DNA of 64,000 bases from Chloroflexota bacterium (GTDB lineage: Bacteria > Chloroflexota > Anaerolineae > B4-G1), in the NCBI GenBank assembly GCA_024232355.1, contig JAAEPW010000406.1, positions 75,819-139,818 of the forward strand, read 5' to 3'. The notes under the pieces are model-generated. The model did not search any database and was not told where the DNA came from. It worked only from the letters and a program-made list of their open reading frames with translations. The translations under genes and the position numbers were made by a program. Of this stretch, positions 52,345 through 59,862 are shown piece after piece; positions within the stretch are counted from its first letter, which is position 1, and each line of letters starts with the position of its first letter.

Positions 52345-53523
52345 CTACGGCGACCAGACCCCCAACCCATTGAACGCCGCGCCCATCGTCAACTGCTCCA
52401 TTCCATCGGACGCAACGTCATAGACCCACAAATCGGCAAAGGGCAGGTCTGCGCCCGTGCGCTGGATCAGAGGCCCCATTGTGAACAACAAGTGACTGCC
52501 GTCTGGCGACCAACTTGGCCACACCACAAATCCCTCGTTCTCGACCACGGTAGTGATCTCGCCCGTATCCACTGTGACTATGTGTAATGTATCGCCATAT
52601 CCCTGCCGACGATTCCTGGCACCGGTAACAGCGATGTGTGTGCCGTCGGGCGACCAAGCGATTTCCACTGGGTCCATCTCCAACTCGGCAACTGGCTGCG
52701 GTTCTTGATCCGGTCTCAAAATAAAAATAGTGTTTGACGTATAGTCACCAACAACGACAGCCTCTCCATCTGGCGACCAGCCTGCCGCTATTGCCCCGTG
52801 AAATATCTCAATGATCTCTTTTTCCCCATTGCTCTCGTTGGACGACAATATATAAACGCTAATCTCGGCCTCTGCCGGGTCACCGATGAGGAGCCACTGA
52901 TCTCTGACCGGAGACCAGATAAAGAATTCAAGCATCCAGGAAAGTGGGATGCTTTGTTCGATGCTGCCATCCATTGCAACGATATGAAGGGTGCTGGTAA
53001 AATAATCGTCTCTGGCAGACTCGGCCACAGATGCAAAAGCCATCCGCGTTCCATCAGGGGACCACGTCGGTTCGACTTGAAGTATGTTAGGAACAGCGTG
53101 GCTCACGTGAACGTGCTCAGACCCGTCGACTGCCGATACCCATATCTTGGCATCGGGAGGTGCTTGCGTACCAGGGACACCTTGTCCTTCCAAGTAGGCC
53201 ACGCGCTGACCGTCAGGCGACCAGTACGGACGGATACAAAAATCCCGGTCCGGCTCCGACACACGTTGCTGATTCGTTCCATCGGTGTCTATGACATAGA
53301 TGGCGGCATCCCCGTCCTGATCAGAAACAAACGCAATGTGCGGCTCGTCAGGAACAGCCATCGCGACCGTCGGCGCGACAGTGATCACCGGATCAGTCAC
53401 ACCATCGTCTACTACCTCCCCACCCTCGCGGGTCAGCACGACATAGACGACCAAGCCGCTTGTCAATAACACGCTCACCGTCAGCACGGCCAGAATCACG
53501 ACGAGCAGTTTGTTATCTTTCAC
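52345..53523 (-). CDS. Membrane-anchored TolB-like beta-propeller protein, copy 1
   Basis: A 392-residue paralogue of the 51136 gene, with the same plan: one N-terminal helix (KLLVVILAVLTVSVLL), a short acidic linker, and PD40 blades (IAFVSDQDGDAAIYVIDTDG, YWSPDGQRVAYLE, TWSPDGTRMAFAS, GWSPDGEAVVVGD, AWSPDGTHIAVTG, SWSPDGSHLLFTM). The start is a GTG at 53523 with GAGGT seven bases upstream; this aligns the N terminus with its paralogue. Another in-frame GTG at 53544 would add seven residues. It follows the OppC-M28 gene by 29 bases and probably supplies a ligand-binding propeller to the same surface complex. Confidence 0.83.
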   Translation of the reverse strand: MKDNKLLVVILAVLTVSVLLTSGLVVYVVLTREGGEVVDDGVTDPVITVAPTVAMAVPDEPHIAFVSDQDGDAAIYVIDTDGTNQQRVSEPDRDFCIRPYWSPDGQRVAYLEGQGVPGTQAPPDAKIWVSAVDGSEHVHVSHAVPNILQVEPTWSPDGTRMAFASVAESARDDYFTSTLHIVAMDGSIEQSIPLSWMLEFFIWSPVRDQWLLIGDPAEAEISVYILSSNESNGEKEIIEIFHGAIAAGWSPDGEAVVVGDYTSNTIFILRPDQEPQPVAELEMDPVEIAWSPDGTHIAVTGARNRRQGYGDTLHIVTVDTGEITTVVENEGFVVWPSWSPDGSHLLFTMGPLIQRTGADLPFADLWVYDVASDGMEQLTMGAAFNGLGVWSP

Positions 53524-53552
53524 GCTTGATACCTCATGTTTCACGCCTCACC

Positions 53553-56084
53553 CTAATACCTTGGCTCATGCGCTGCTGTGATCAACGTCAAGTTGATCAC
53601 TTGTGCGGCCTGACTCAGATTCTCTGGATTGATGTTGTCCAGGGTGTCCTTGTCCAGCGATGGCTCTGGGTCACCCCAGGTGGCGATCAGTGTGCCATTC
53701 CGTCCGTCGAACAACTGCTGATAGTGCCGACGCAGCGCCAATCCCTCGACCACTTTTACGTCCAGTCCAGCGGCACTCGAGTCGAGCAATTCGAGTAAAT
53801 TATCTCGCCCGCTCCTTTGGCGCACCACCAACCCGCCCTCAGCATTGCCTCCCAACCGGTCCAGGTGAATGACCGCCGAGATATTGTACCGGGACAAGAA
53901 ATTTTCACGCGTATCACGAAAGTGGTGCGCTCCAGAATAGGGCCACTCACCACCAGCCCAGGCTGTAAAGAGCACCGAGCGCCGTGGCTGGAACCCTTGC
54001 TCCTGCCACAGCCGAACGATCTCTAACATTACGGCTACGCCAGATGCGTTCCCGTTGGCACCAGGATAAAGCGTGCCGTCGGGCGCGCGTCCCAATCCAT
54101 CGTAATGGCAAGAAACGATGACCAATTCCCGCGCCAAGTTGGCGTCAGAACCATCGATCAGCCAGGTCACATTGTGCCCCGTGACCGTCTCGGGTGCTTC
54201 AAGTTGGAGGCGCATACGCACCCGCGCGTCCAGATCGTAGGTGGTCCAGGCCGATTCTGCTGCGTCCAGCCCGGCGATCTCTTCTTGGATCGCTTCGATA
54301 CTTGGCTCCCCTGCGAGTGAGGGCAAAGCAGAACTGCCGGACAAAATAGTATCGGCGGTAGCAGGCGTAATGCGAAAAATCGGCAAGGTGGGATGCTCCA
54401 GGTAATCGTCAGAGAGGATCTGGTTACGCGGCTTGACGTCATTGGAGACGATCAGTACGCCTTCCGCACCCCGGATGAGGGCTTCGGTATCAAAATTATA
54501 GGGGGCGTTACCAGCGAGAACCATCACGATACGGCCGCTCAGGTCAAGTCCCCTGAAAAGGGCGTACCCATCGTCATCCGATGATTGATCTGCCTCCTCA
54601 TTCGAAGGAAAGACGACCAGCGTGATCGGCGCTTCAGTCTCGCCGCTGCCGCCGTGACGCTCGATAGATTCACTATAGTTGGCCCAGCGCGTAAAGGTGA
54701 CGAGCGATTGCCCGTCCTCGTCCACCAGTGCCAATTCCGGCGGCTCTGCCGGATAGGCCAGGGTAAAATCGACATCATGAACCCAGCCACCAGGCGGAGC
54801 GCTGATGCCATACTTTTCCAGTTCATCGGTGATATACTCTACTGCCTGAAACGCCTCCGGGCTGCCGATGCCGCGTCCGTTCATGTCAGGCGCGCTGAGG
54901 AATTCGACGTGCTGCATCAAATCACCCTCATTAACTTGCTCGGCCAATTGTCGATAGGAAGGAGCGGGGCCCAGGGTAAGAATGACATAGACGCTGGCAG
55001 CGGTGATAAGAGCGACGACAATGATCACGCGCCAGTTGAGCAGTTGAGCGGTGTTGAACAAACCCCGGTCGATCAAACGCCGCAGCCCCTCCCCCAACAG
55101 ATTGAACCCACTGACAGATACGAAAAAGGCGATAGCCGGAAAGATGACCATCCACGGACGGGCCCGTGCCCACGCCCGCGACCCGGCCATCATCGCGCCC
55201 CACTCGGGCAGCGCAAAGTGTTGCTCCTGGTCAAAGTCGCCCACTGGCACAGCGATTCCGCCGCCGACATGGACGCCGATAAAGCCCAACTCACCCAAGA
55301 TCATCAACACCGCCCCCATCTCTAGCAGGGTGATGACAATCAGTGTTGGCAAGACATTGGGCAACACGTGGCGAATCGCCAACCCCAGCGAGTTGAGCCC
55401 GACAACTCGTCCGCTATCCAGGAAAGGTTCTTGCTTGATGCGAATGAACTCGGCACGGACATATTGAGCGATCTCGCCCCACCCCACAGCACAGAGGGCG
55501 ATAATAAAGACCGTCAAACCGCGCCGGATGTCCAGTGCGTATATAAAGAGCACAGCCACCAACAGCATGGGGAGCGCGATCAGCATTTGGATGACGCCCA
55601 TCACGATCCGGTCTGCCATCTGCCCTTCGTTCCACCCAGCCAAGCCACCCAATGCCAGTCCCAGCACCAGGCGGGCCATGGTGATAAAAGCAGCGGCCAC
55701 CAACGTGTTGCGCGTACCATAGAGCAACATACTCAGCGTGTCGCGCCCCAATTCATCGGTACCCATTGGAAACTGGTCAGAAGGCGGGTACGGAGGAGAA
55801 CTGAGATTGCCGTCCACGTAAGACACGACGCGGCGACCATGCAGATAGGGGTTTTGCGGAGCCAACAGCGGCCCAAACAAGACACCGATGAACAGCGTCA
55901 GTACGATCAGTCCGCCGAGCAGCAAGGGAACGTTAAAGAGGATATGACGCAGTCGGATTGGGCGTTCTGGTACTTCGTCTGTCTCTCCTTCCATGTTTGA
56001 GGGAGTATGGCCTAGTTTGGAAAGATCAGCACGGGGATTCAAAAAACGGCCCAGCGTCTGGGGAAGAGATTTACGTGATTTCAC
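53553..56084 (-). CDS. OppC-type ABC permease fused to a degenerate M28 peptidase domain
   Basis: An 843-residue fusion. Residues 1 to about 340 are a full peptide ABC permease of the DppC/OppC type: cytoplasmic N terminus, FGPLLAPQNPYLHG, MGTDELGRDTLSMLLYGTRN, and the ATPase-contact EAA loop EFIRIKQEPFLDSGRVVGLNS. After one more helix (about 348-368) comes an M28 aminopeptidase-like domain (about 385-843) on the outer side. Its zinc site is damaged: CHYDGLG keeps His, GANGNASG has Gly for the bridging Asp, AGGEW keeps one Glu, and SLDKDTLDN replaces the final His. It starts with GTG overlapping the DUF418-OppB stop (GTGA), preceded by GGAGGTGA. No ATPase gene or solute-binding protein is in the operon. 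Confidence 0.9.
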   Translation of the reverse strand: MKSRKSLPQTLGRFLNPRADLSKLGHTPSNMEGETDEVPERPIRLRHILFNVPLLLGGLIVLTLFIGVLFGPLLAPQNPYLHGRRVVSYVDGNLSSPPYPPSDQFPMGTDELGRDTLSMLLYGTRNTLVAAAFITMARLVLGLALGGLAGWNEGQMADRIVMGVIQMLIALPMLLVAVLFIYALDIRRGLTVFIIALCAVGWGEIAQYVRAEFIRIKQEPFLDSGRVVGLNSLGLAIRHVLPNVLPTLIVITLLEMGAVLMILGELGFIGVHVGGGIAVPVGDFDQEQHFALPEWGAMMAGSRAWARARPWMVIFPAIAFFVSVSGFNLLGEGLRRLIDRGLFNTAQLLNWRVIIVVALITAASVYVILTLGPAPSYRQLAEQVNEGDLMQHVEFLSAPDMNGRGIGSPEAFQAVEYITDELEKYGISAPPGGWVHDVDFTLAYPAEPPELALVDEDGQSLVTFTRWANYSESIERHGGSGETEAPITLVVFPSNEEADQSSDDDGYALFRGLDLSGRIVMVLAGNAPYNFDTEALIRGAEGVLIVSNDVKPRNQILSDDYLEHPTLPIFRITPATADTILSGSSALPSLAGEPSIEAIQEEIAGLDAAESAWTTYDLDARVRMRLQLEAPETVTGHNVTWLIDGSDANLARELVIVSCHYDGLGRAPDGTLYPGANGNASGVAVMLEIVRLWQEQGFQPRRSVLFTAWAGGEWPYSGAHHFRDTRENFLSRYNISAVIHLDRLGGNAEGGLVVRQRSGRDNLLELLDSSAAGLDVKVVEGLALRRHYQQLFDGRNGTLIATWGDPEPSLDKDTLDNINPENLSQAAQVINLTLITAAHEPRY

Positions 56085-58345
56085 GCATCACCTCCGTTGT
56101 CCTGCACACGCAGGCGCGGATCAATAAAGCGGTAAATCATATCCAATATCAGATTGAGCGAGAGAAAGGTCACCCCCAGGCCCAAAGCCAGAGCAGCCAC
56201 CACTTTGACTTCCCGTTGATAGATGGCGTTGAGCATGGTGACGCCTAATCCAGGCCAGTTGAAGAATATCTCAACCACCGGCAGGCTGCCCAATGCAAAG
56301 CGGAGTGATATGATCACAGCCGTGAGCACGCTAACGCCGACGTTACGCAACGCGTGTATCAAAAAGACGCTTCTGGCATCCAGCCCCTTGGCACGAGCGG
56401 TGCGGATAAAGTCCCGTTCCAAAATCTCAGAGATAGAGATAAAAGTAACGCGCGTGATGTGGGCTAGAGGACGAGCTGCCAATACCAATGCGGGAAATGC
56501 CCAGGGGGGAAGCAGACTTGGGGCCCGGCCTAATCTGGGGCCAAAGAACACTACGCGAATGCCAGTTCGCCGGTAGAACGCGATAGCACCTATCTGGAAC
56601 AGCAGAGCGAGAAAGAAACTGGGGATAGAAACACCGATCACCGTCATAGTGAGGGTAGGAAGAGATAGCAATGAGTGACGACGAACAGCAGCCAGCCCCC
56701 CGGCAGCCACGCCAAGTATGGTAGCTAGCCCAATGGCAACCGCCAATAGCAAAACGCTTTTGGAAAAGGTAAAGGTCAACAATTCTGTCAATGGCATCCA
56801 AGCGGTCGGGGCAACCCCGGGCCCGACGCCGCCAAGATCGCCGCGGAAAGCGTCCGCGAAAAAGTCCACAGTGTCCGCAAGGGTTGGTTCGACCAAGTCC
56901 CATGCGCTGCGCCCCTCACTCGTGATAACCGAGTTATAACTGAGGCGCACGCCAAGTATGCCAAAATAGACAATGACTACGGCTACAACAGCAATGAAGA
57001 GTAGGCGGCGCAACACGGCTGTCGTCAGGGCCAGCCATCTGGGCATAGGCGAGTGAGACTTGCTGCTGGCGGGGGACTGGACAACAGTGCTAGATACCCT
57101 CAGTTTTTCCCCTTTTTCTGGCACAAGTCGCTGAATCTTGCCGTAGGTGAGTGACCGCCACAGCCATTCGGCTGGGCCAAAGCGGTATCGTTCTAGCCAC
57201 CAATTGCTCAAGCTGATCTGAATCCGATAGATGACAAACGTCAGGATGAGGGTGATGATTGGGCCGATCTTACCATAAAGCCCCATTCCATAGCCATAAA
57301 AGACCATCGTCAAGACTATGGAATGAGTCAGATAATTGCTCAACGCCATACGCCCGATGGCGGCCAAAGGAGAAAATCGATTGCGCCATTCCGATTTTCG
57401 AGTCAGAAGAACGATGGCCGAGAGATACACCATGCTGAGCACCGATCCCGAAATGGTCCGCGCCCCTCTTATGGCAAGATTGTTATATTGCGCCGGAACA
57501 AGGGTGGGCGAATTGGACGCGGCCACAAACAGTATATTGAGCGGCATTCCCACGAGCAGCCCGATCCACAGCACTTTGCGAAAGAGAGGCATGTGCTCGG
57601 GAATATTGTGCAAAATCTTGCGCCGTCCGACGTACAGCCCAAGCAAGAACATTCCAAAGACGTGAGAAGCCCAGTAAACAAATTGGGTATACGAATACTT
57701 GAGGTTGTGCCACCGGTGTATGGTCACATCCCGGTAGGATCCAGACATATGGACACCGGCCTGGTATCCGGCCGTCATCTCCTGACGCAGACCGTTCGTC
57801 GCCTGGGTCAGTGCCTGGAGCATATTCTGTATAGGTTCCAGAGGCATACTGATAATGACTGGAATAAGGATGCAAATAACGGCCGCTACGATGATCACTT
57901 TTTCCGGGAGTTTGCGGCAGAGAAGCAGAGGCAAAGCGAGCAGAGCGTAGGTCAGGAGGATGTCGCCATCCCAGATGAGGAGCGCGTGTACCGAGCCGAT
58001 CAACATCAAAGCAAACGTTCGCCGCAAAAAGACAGGCACAAAGCGCGTGTTGCGCTGCGCGGCCCGTTCCATCTGGATGGACATGCCCCAGCCAAAGAGA
58101 AACGAAAAGAACGTATAGAACTTGGCCTGGGCAAAAAATTTGATGAACAATGTGGCGGCCCGGTGTATGGGCGGTATCTGGTGTACGGGTGTGTTGAAAA
58201 AAGCACCAGAAAAGCCCAGCATGTTTACCATCAGGACCCCAAGTAGGGAGAAGCCACGCAAGACGTCAACGATCTCAATGCGTCTTTGAGGACGTACCGG
58301 GGTCATTGCTACAGAAGGTATGGGTTCGATCGAATTCTGGGTCAT
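56081..58345 (-). CDS. DUF418 membrane domain fused to an OppB-type ABC permease
   Basis: A 754-residue polytopic fusion. Residues about 20-405 form a DUF418/YeiB-like membrane domain: RRIEIVDVLRGFSLLGVLMVNM, FFSFLFGWGMSIQMERA, and IGRMALSNYLTHSIVLTMVFYG. The function of DUF418 is unknown; it resembles acyltransferase-3 membrane folds. A charged linker (about 410-430) leads to a complete OppB/DppB permease (about 435-754) with LLPPWAFPALVLAARPLAHITRV and EAA loop DFIRTARAKGLDARSVFLIHALRN, and the ending NLILDMIYRFIDPRLR. It overlaps the OppC-M28 gene by four bases and thus provides the other half of an ABC channel. It follows the C39-like gene by 33 bases with an AGAGAG site. Confidence 0.9.
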   Translation of the reverse strand: MTQNSIEPIPSVAMTPVRPQRRIEIVDVLRGFSLLGVLMVNMLGFSGAFFNTPVHQIPPIHRAATLFIKFFAQAKFYTFFSFLFGWGMSIQMERAAQRNTRFVPVFLRRTFALMLIGSVHALLIWDGDILLTYALLALPLLLCRKLPEKVIIVAAVICILIPVIISMPLEPIQNMLQALTQATNGLRQEMTAGYQAGVHMSGSYRDVTIHRWHNLKYSYTQFVYWASHVFGMFLLGLYVGRRKILHNIPEHMPLFRKVLWIGLLVGMPLNILFVAASNSPTLVPAQYNNLAIRGARTISGSVLSMVYLSAIVLLTRKSEWRNRFSPLAAIGRMALSNYLTHSIVLTMVFYGYGMGLYGKIGPIITLILTFVIYRIQISLSNWWLERYRFGPAEWLWRSLTYGKIQRLVPEKGEKLRVSSTVVQSPASSKSHSPMPRWLALTTAVLRRLLFIAVVAVVIVYFGILGVRLSYNSVITSEGRSAWDLVEPTLADTVDFFADAFRGDLGGVGPGVAPTAWMPLTELLTFTFSKSVLLLAVAIGLATILGVAAGGLAAVRRHSLLSLPTLTMTVIGVSIPSFFLALLFQIGAIAFYRRTGIRVVFFGPRLGRAPSLLPPWAFPALVLAARPLAHITRVTFISISEILERDFIRTARAKGLDARSVFLIHALRNVGVSVLTAVIISLRFALGSLPVVEIFFNWPGLGVTMLNAIYQREVKVVAALALGLGVTFLSLNLILDMIYRFIDPRLRVQDNGGDA

Positions 58346-58378
58346 TTTACTCTCTACTTTACAAATTTACGTGGCCGT

Positions 58379-59185
58379 TTATTGCCGTGCCATATCAGCA
58401 CATGATAATCCATCATCCCACTTTGTCCATCTGGACGCTCCCACCTCTGTCATCATGGCCTGAACTTGGGCGTCCATATTTGGAGGATAGACGGGAATAA
58501 AGAATGGTCCTCCTCCGCCGAGACGGATAAAGACATCGTAGGGAATGCGATAACCAACACCTAGCAATGGATCATCAGAAATGAATTCACCGGCTGCATC
58601 GTCATAGCCCTGGATAACACGAAAATGGCCGATGGATGAGCCGATCTCTAACCGTTGCATAACGATGACGGGAACATCATTGGCCAGCAATGCACGAATC
58701 GTGAGCAGTTTTTGGTCACGGGATAGGGGAAAATAATAGACCCGTGCCGCCAAATCGTACTGGGAAATGTACCACACAAAATTGCATGGACGCTGGGTCA
58801 AGCTCTCTGGCGCGTTCTCCAGTTCCGACCTAACCTCGTGTTGGGTGGCCCAATAGTCATAATAGCCAAGCAGGATAGCAATGCTGGCAGGCCCACAATT
58901 GTTCATGGTCTGCGCTTGGTGGTTCATCGGCTCCAGCAAGATGCTGTCTGGCAGAGGAGTGGGCGTTGGTGTGACGGTCGGCGTCGCCGTCGGTGTAGGG
59001 GTCAGAGTGGGTGTGGGGGTAGGAGTTGGTGTCAATGTAGCAGTCGGGGTGGCTGTAAAAGTGGCGGTTGGTACCGCAGTAGTAGGCTCAACGAGGGCTG
59101 GGGGGCTCGGAGTAGGAGATGGGACTGTCGTGGTACACGCGGTGATTGTCGACAATGTTAATAGCACAATAAGAATAGTTTTCAT
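58379..59185 (-). CDS. C39-like peptidase lipoprotein
   Basis: A 268-residue predicted lipoprotein. The lipobox ends at C17 (LSTITAC). A Thr/Pro repeat stalk spans about residues 20-80. The rest is a peptidase_C39_2 (cysteine-peptidase-like) domain: NNCGPASIAILLGYY with Cys at 97, IGHFRVIQGYDD with the His, and SDDPLLG with the Asp. All three catalytic positions are present, so it could be active. These proteins are extracellular in Chloroflexota; substrates are unknown. It heads the operon of fused permeases and peptidases. The start at 59185 gives the only signal peptide; its ribosome site is weak. Confidence 0.82.
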   Translation of the reverse strand: MKTILIVLLTLSTITACTTTVPSPTPSPPALVEPTTAVPTATFTATPTATLTPTPTPTPTLTPTPTATPTVTPTPTPLPDSILLEPMNHQAQTMNNCGPASIAILLGYYDYWATQHEVRSELENAPESLTQRPCNFVWYISQYDLAARVYYFPLSRDQKLLTIRALLANDVPVIVMQRLEIGSSIGHFRVIQGYDDAAGEFISDDPLLGVGYRIPYDVFIRLGGGGPFFIPVYPPNMDAQVQAMMTEVGASRWTKWDDGLSCADMARQ

Positions 59186-59333
59186 CGCGGTTGGATTTTG
59201 GCAGGCGATGATTCCCTCACCATCTGCATGTATACCCCTTTCTCCTGTTACTGTCAAGCTATGTGCGGGCCCTTGGACAGGCATCTACTCAATATATACA
59301 CTCGGTGGCAATATTTGGTTCAATCAGAAAAAC

Positions 59334-59368
59334 AGACGACCGATGGGCCATAAACCCATCGGTCGTCT
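59334..59368 (-). terminator. Strong terminator after the small secreted peptide gene
   Basis: Perfect 14-bp stem AGACGACCGATGGG / CCCATCGGTCGTCT, 7-base loop. On the minus strand it is followed by GTTTTTCTG. A smaller hairpin CAGACA/TGTCTG (59376-59394) lies just before it. Confidence 0.8.
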
Positions 59369-59432
59369 AGTTGTGCAGACAATAAAACTGTCTGTTGGGG
59401 CTAGAGTCAAATGACTCTCGCTATTTCAGCGT

Positions 59433-59663
59433 TTACCAGCCCTCTGCCTGAAAAAGCCCAAGTGGATACTCGGAGGTCACAACGCTGTCAACGCTCCCTC
59501 CGGTGACGTCGTGCTCAGTGGTCATCGCGTGGCCTGCCTGAAAGTCCTCTCCACCCTCGTCAATCCATGCAAAGACTGGGGTAGCCGACATGGTCAGAAC
59601 CAGAATTGCCAACAATAGCGATATCACTTGACGCCGATTGAGTTGCATTTGCTTGTTATTCAT
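59433..59663 (-). CDS. Small secreted peptide, 76 aa
   Basis: Not recognised. The product starts MNNKQMQLNRRQVISLLL, a basic start followed by a hydrophobic core to TMSATPVFA, a good signal peptide with cleavage after residue 35 or so; the NRRQV sequence is a weak Tat-like motif. The mature part is only about 40 residues, acidic, with WIDEGGEDFQ and a C terminus LGLFQAEGW. AAAGGAG precedes the ATG at 59663 and a strong terminator follows 65 bases after the stop, so it is a real, separately transcribed gene. It lies directly upstream of the C39-like peptidase operon, on the same strand. A role as secreted signal or peptidase substrate is possible but unproven. Confidence 0.65.
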   Translation of the reverse strand: MNNKQMQLNRRQVISLLLAILVLTMSATPVFAWIDEGGEDFQAGHAMTTEHDVTGGSVDSVVTSEYPLGLFQAEGW

Positions 59664-59845
59664 CTGAAATCTCCTTTCATATTGTCCAATTTGACCATAG
59701 TATAATACAGCACTCTTCCGGGCGCATCGGGCATGTGGGTTATTTTGCGATTGGACACATGTATAATCTTTTTCTAGAACAAGTGACCAATGCACTGACC
59801 GTTCTTGCTCTTTTTGACACTCCCACTACCAATCTCTCCTTCGTG

Positions 59846-59854
59846 TGGTATAAT
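59846..59854 (+). promoter_or_regulatory. Extended minus-10 promoter of dnaE, near-leaderless
   Basis: TGGTATAAT, an extended minus-10 with perfect TATAAT (59849-59854), ends eight bases before the dnaE ATG. There is no Shine-Dalgarno. A TTGACA at 59814-59819 is too far (29 bases) to act as minus-35. Confidence 0.6.
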
Positions 59855-59862
59855 GCAAATTA

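Noticed and set aside
58950..59090. GT-rich repeat in the C39-like gene as a DNA repeat or CRISPR-like array
   Set aside because: It simply encodes the Thr/Pro stalk; there are no spacers or regular units.
59814..59854. TTGACA plus TATAAT as a standard dnaE promoter
   Set aside because: The spacer is 29 bases, too long for sigma-70 recognition; an extended minus-10 is more likely.
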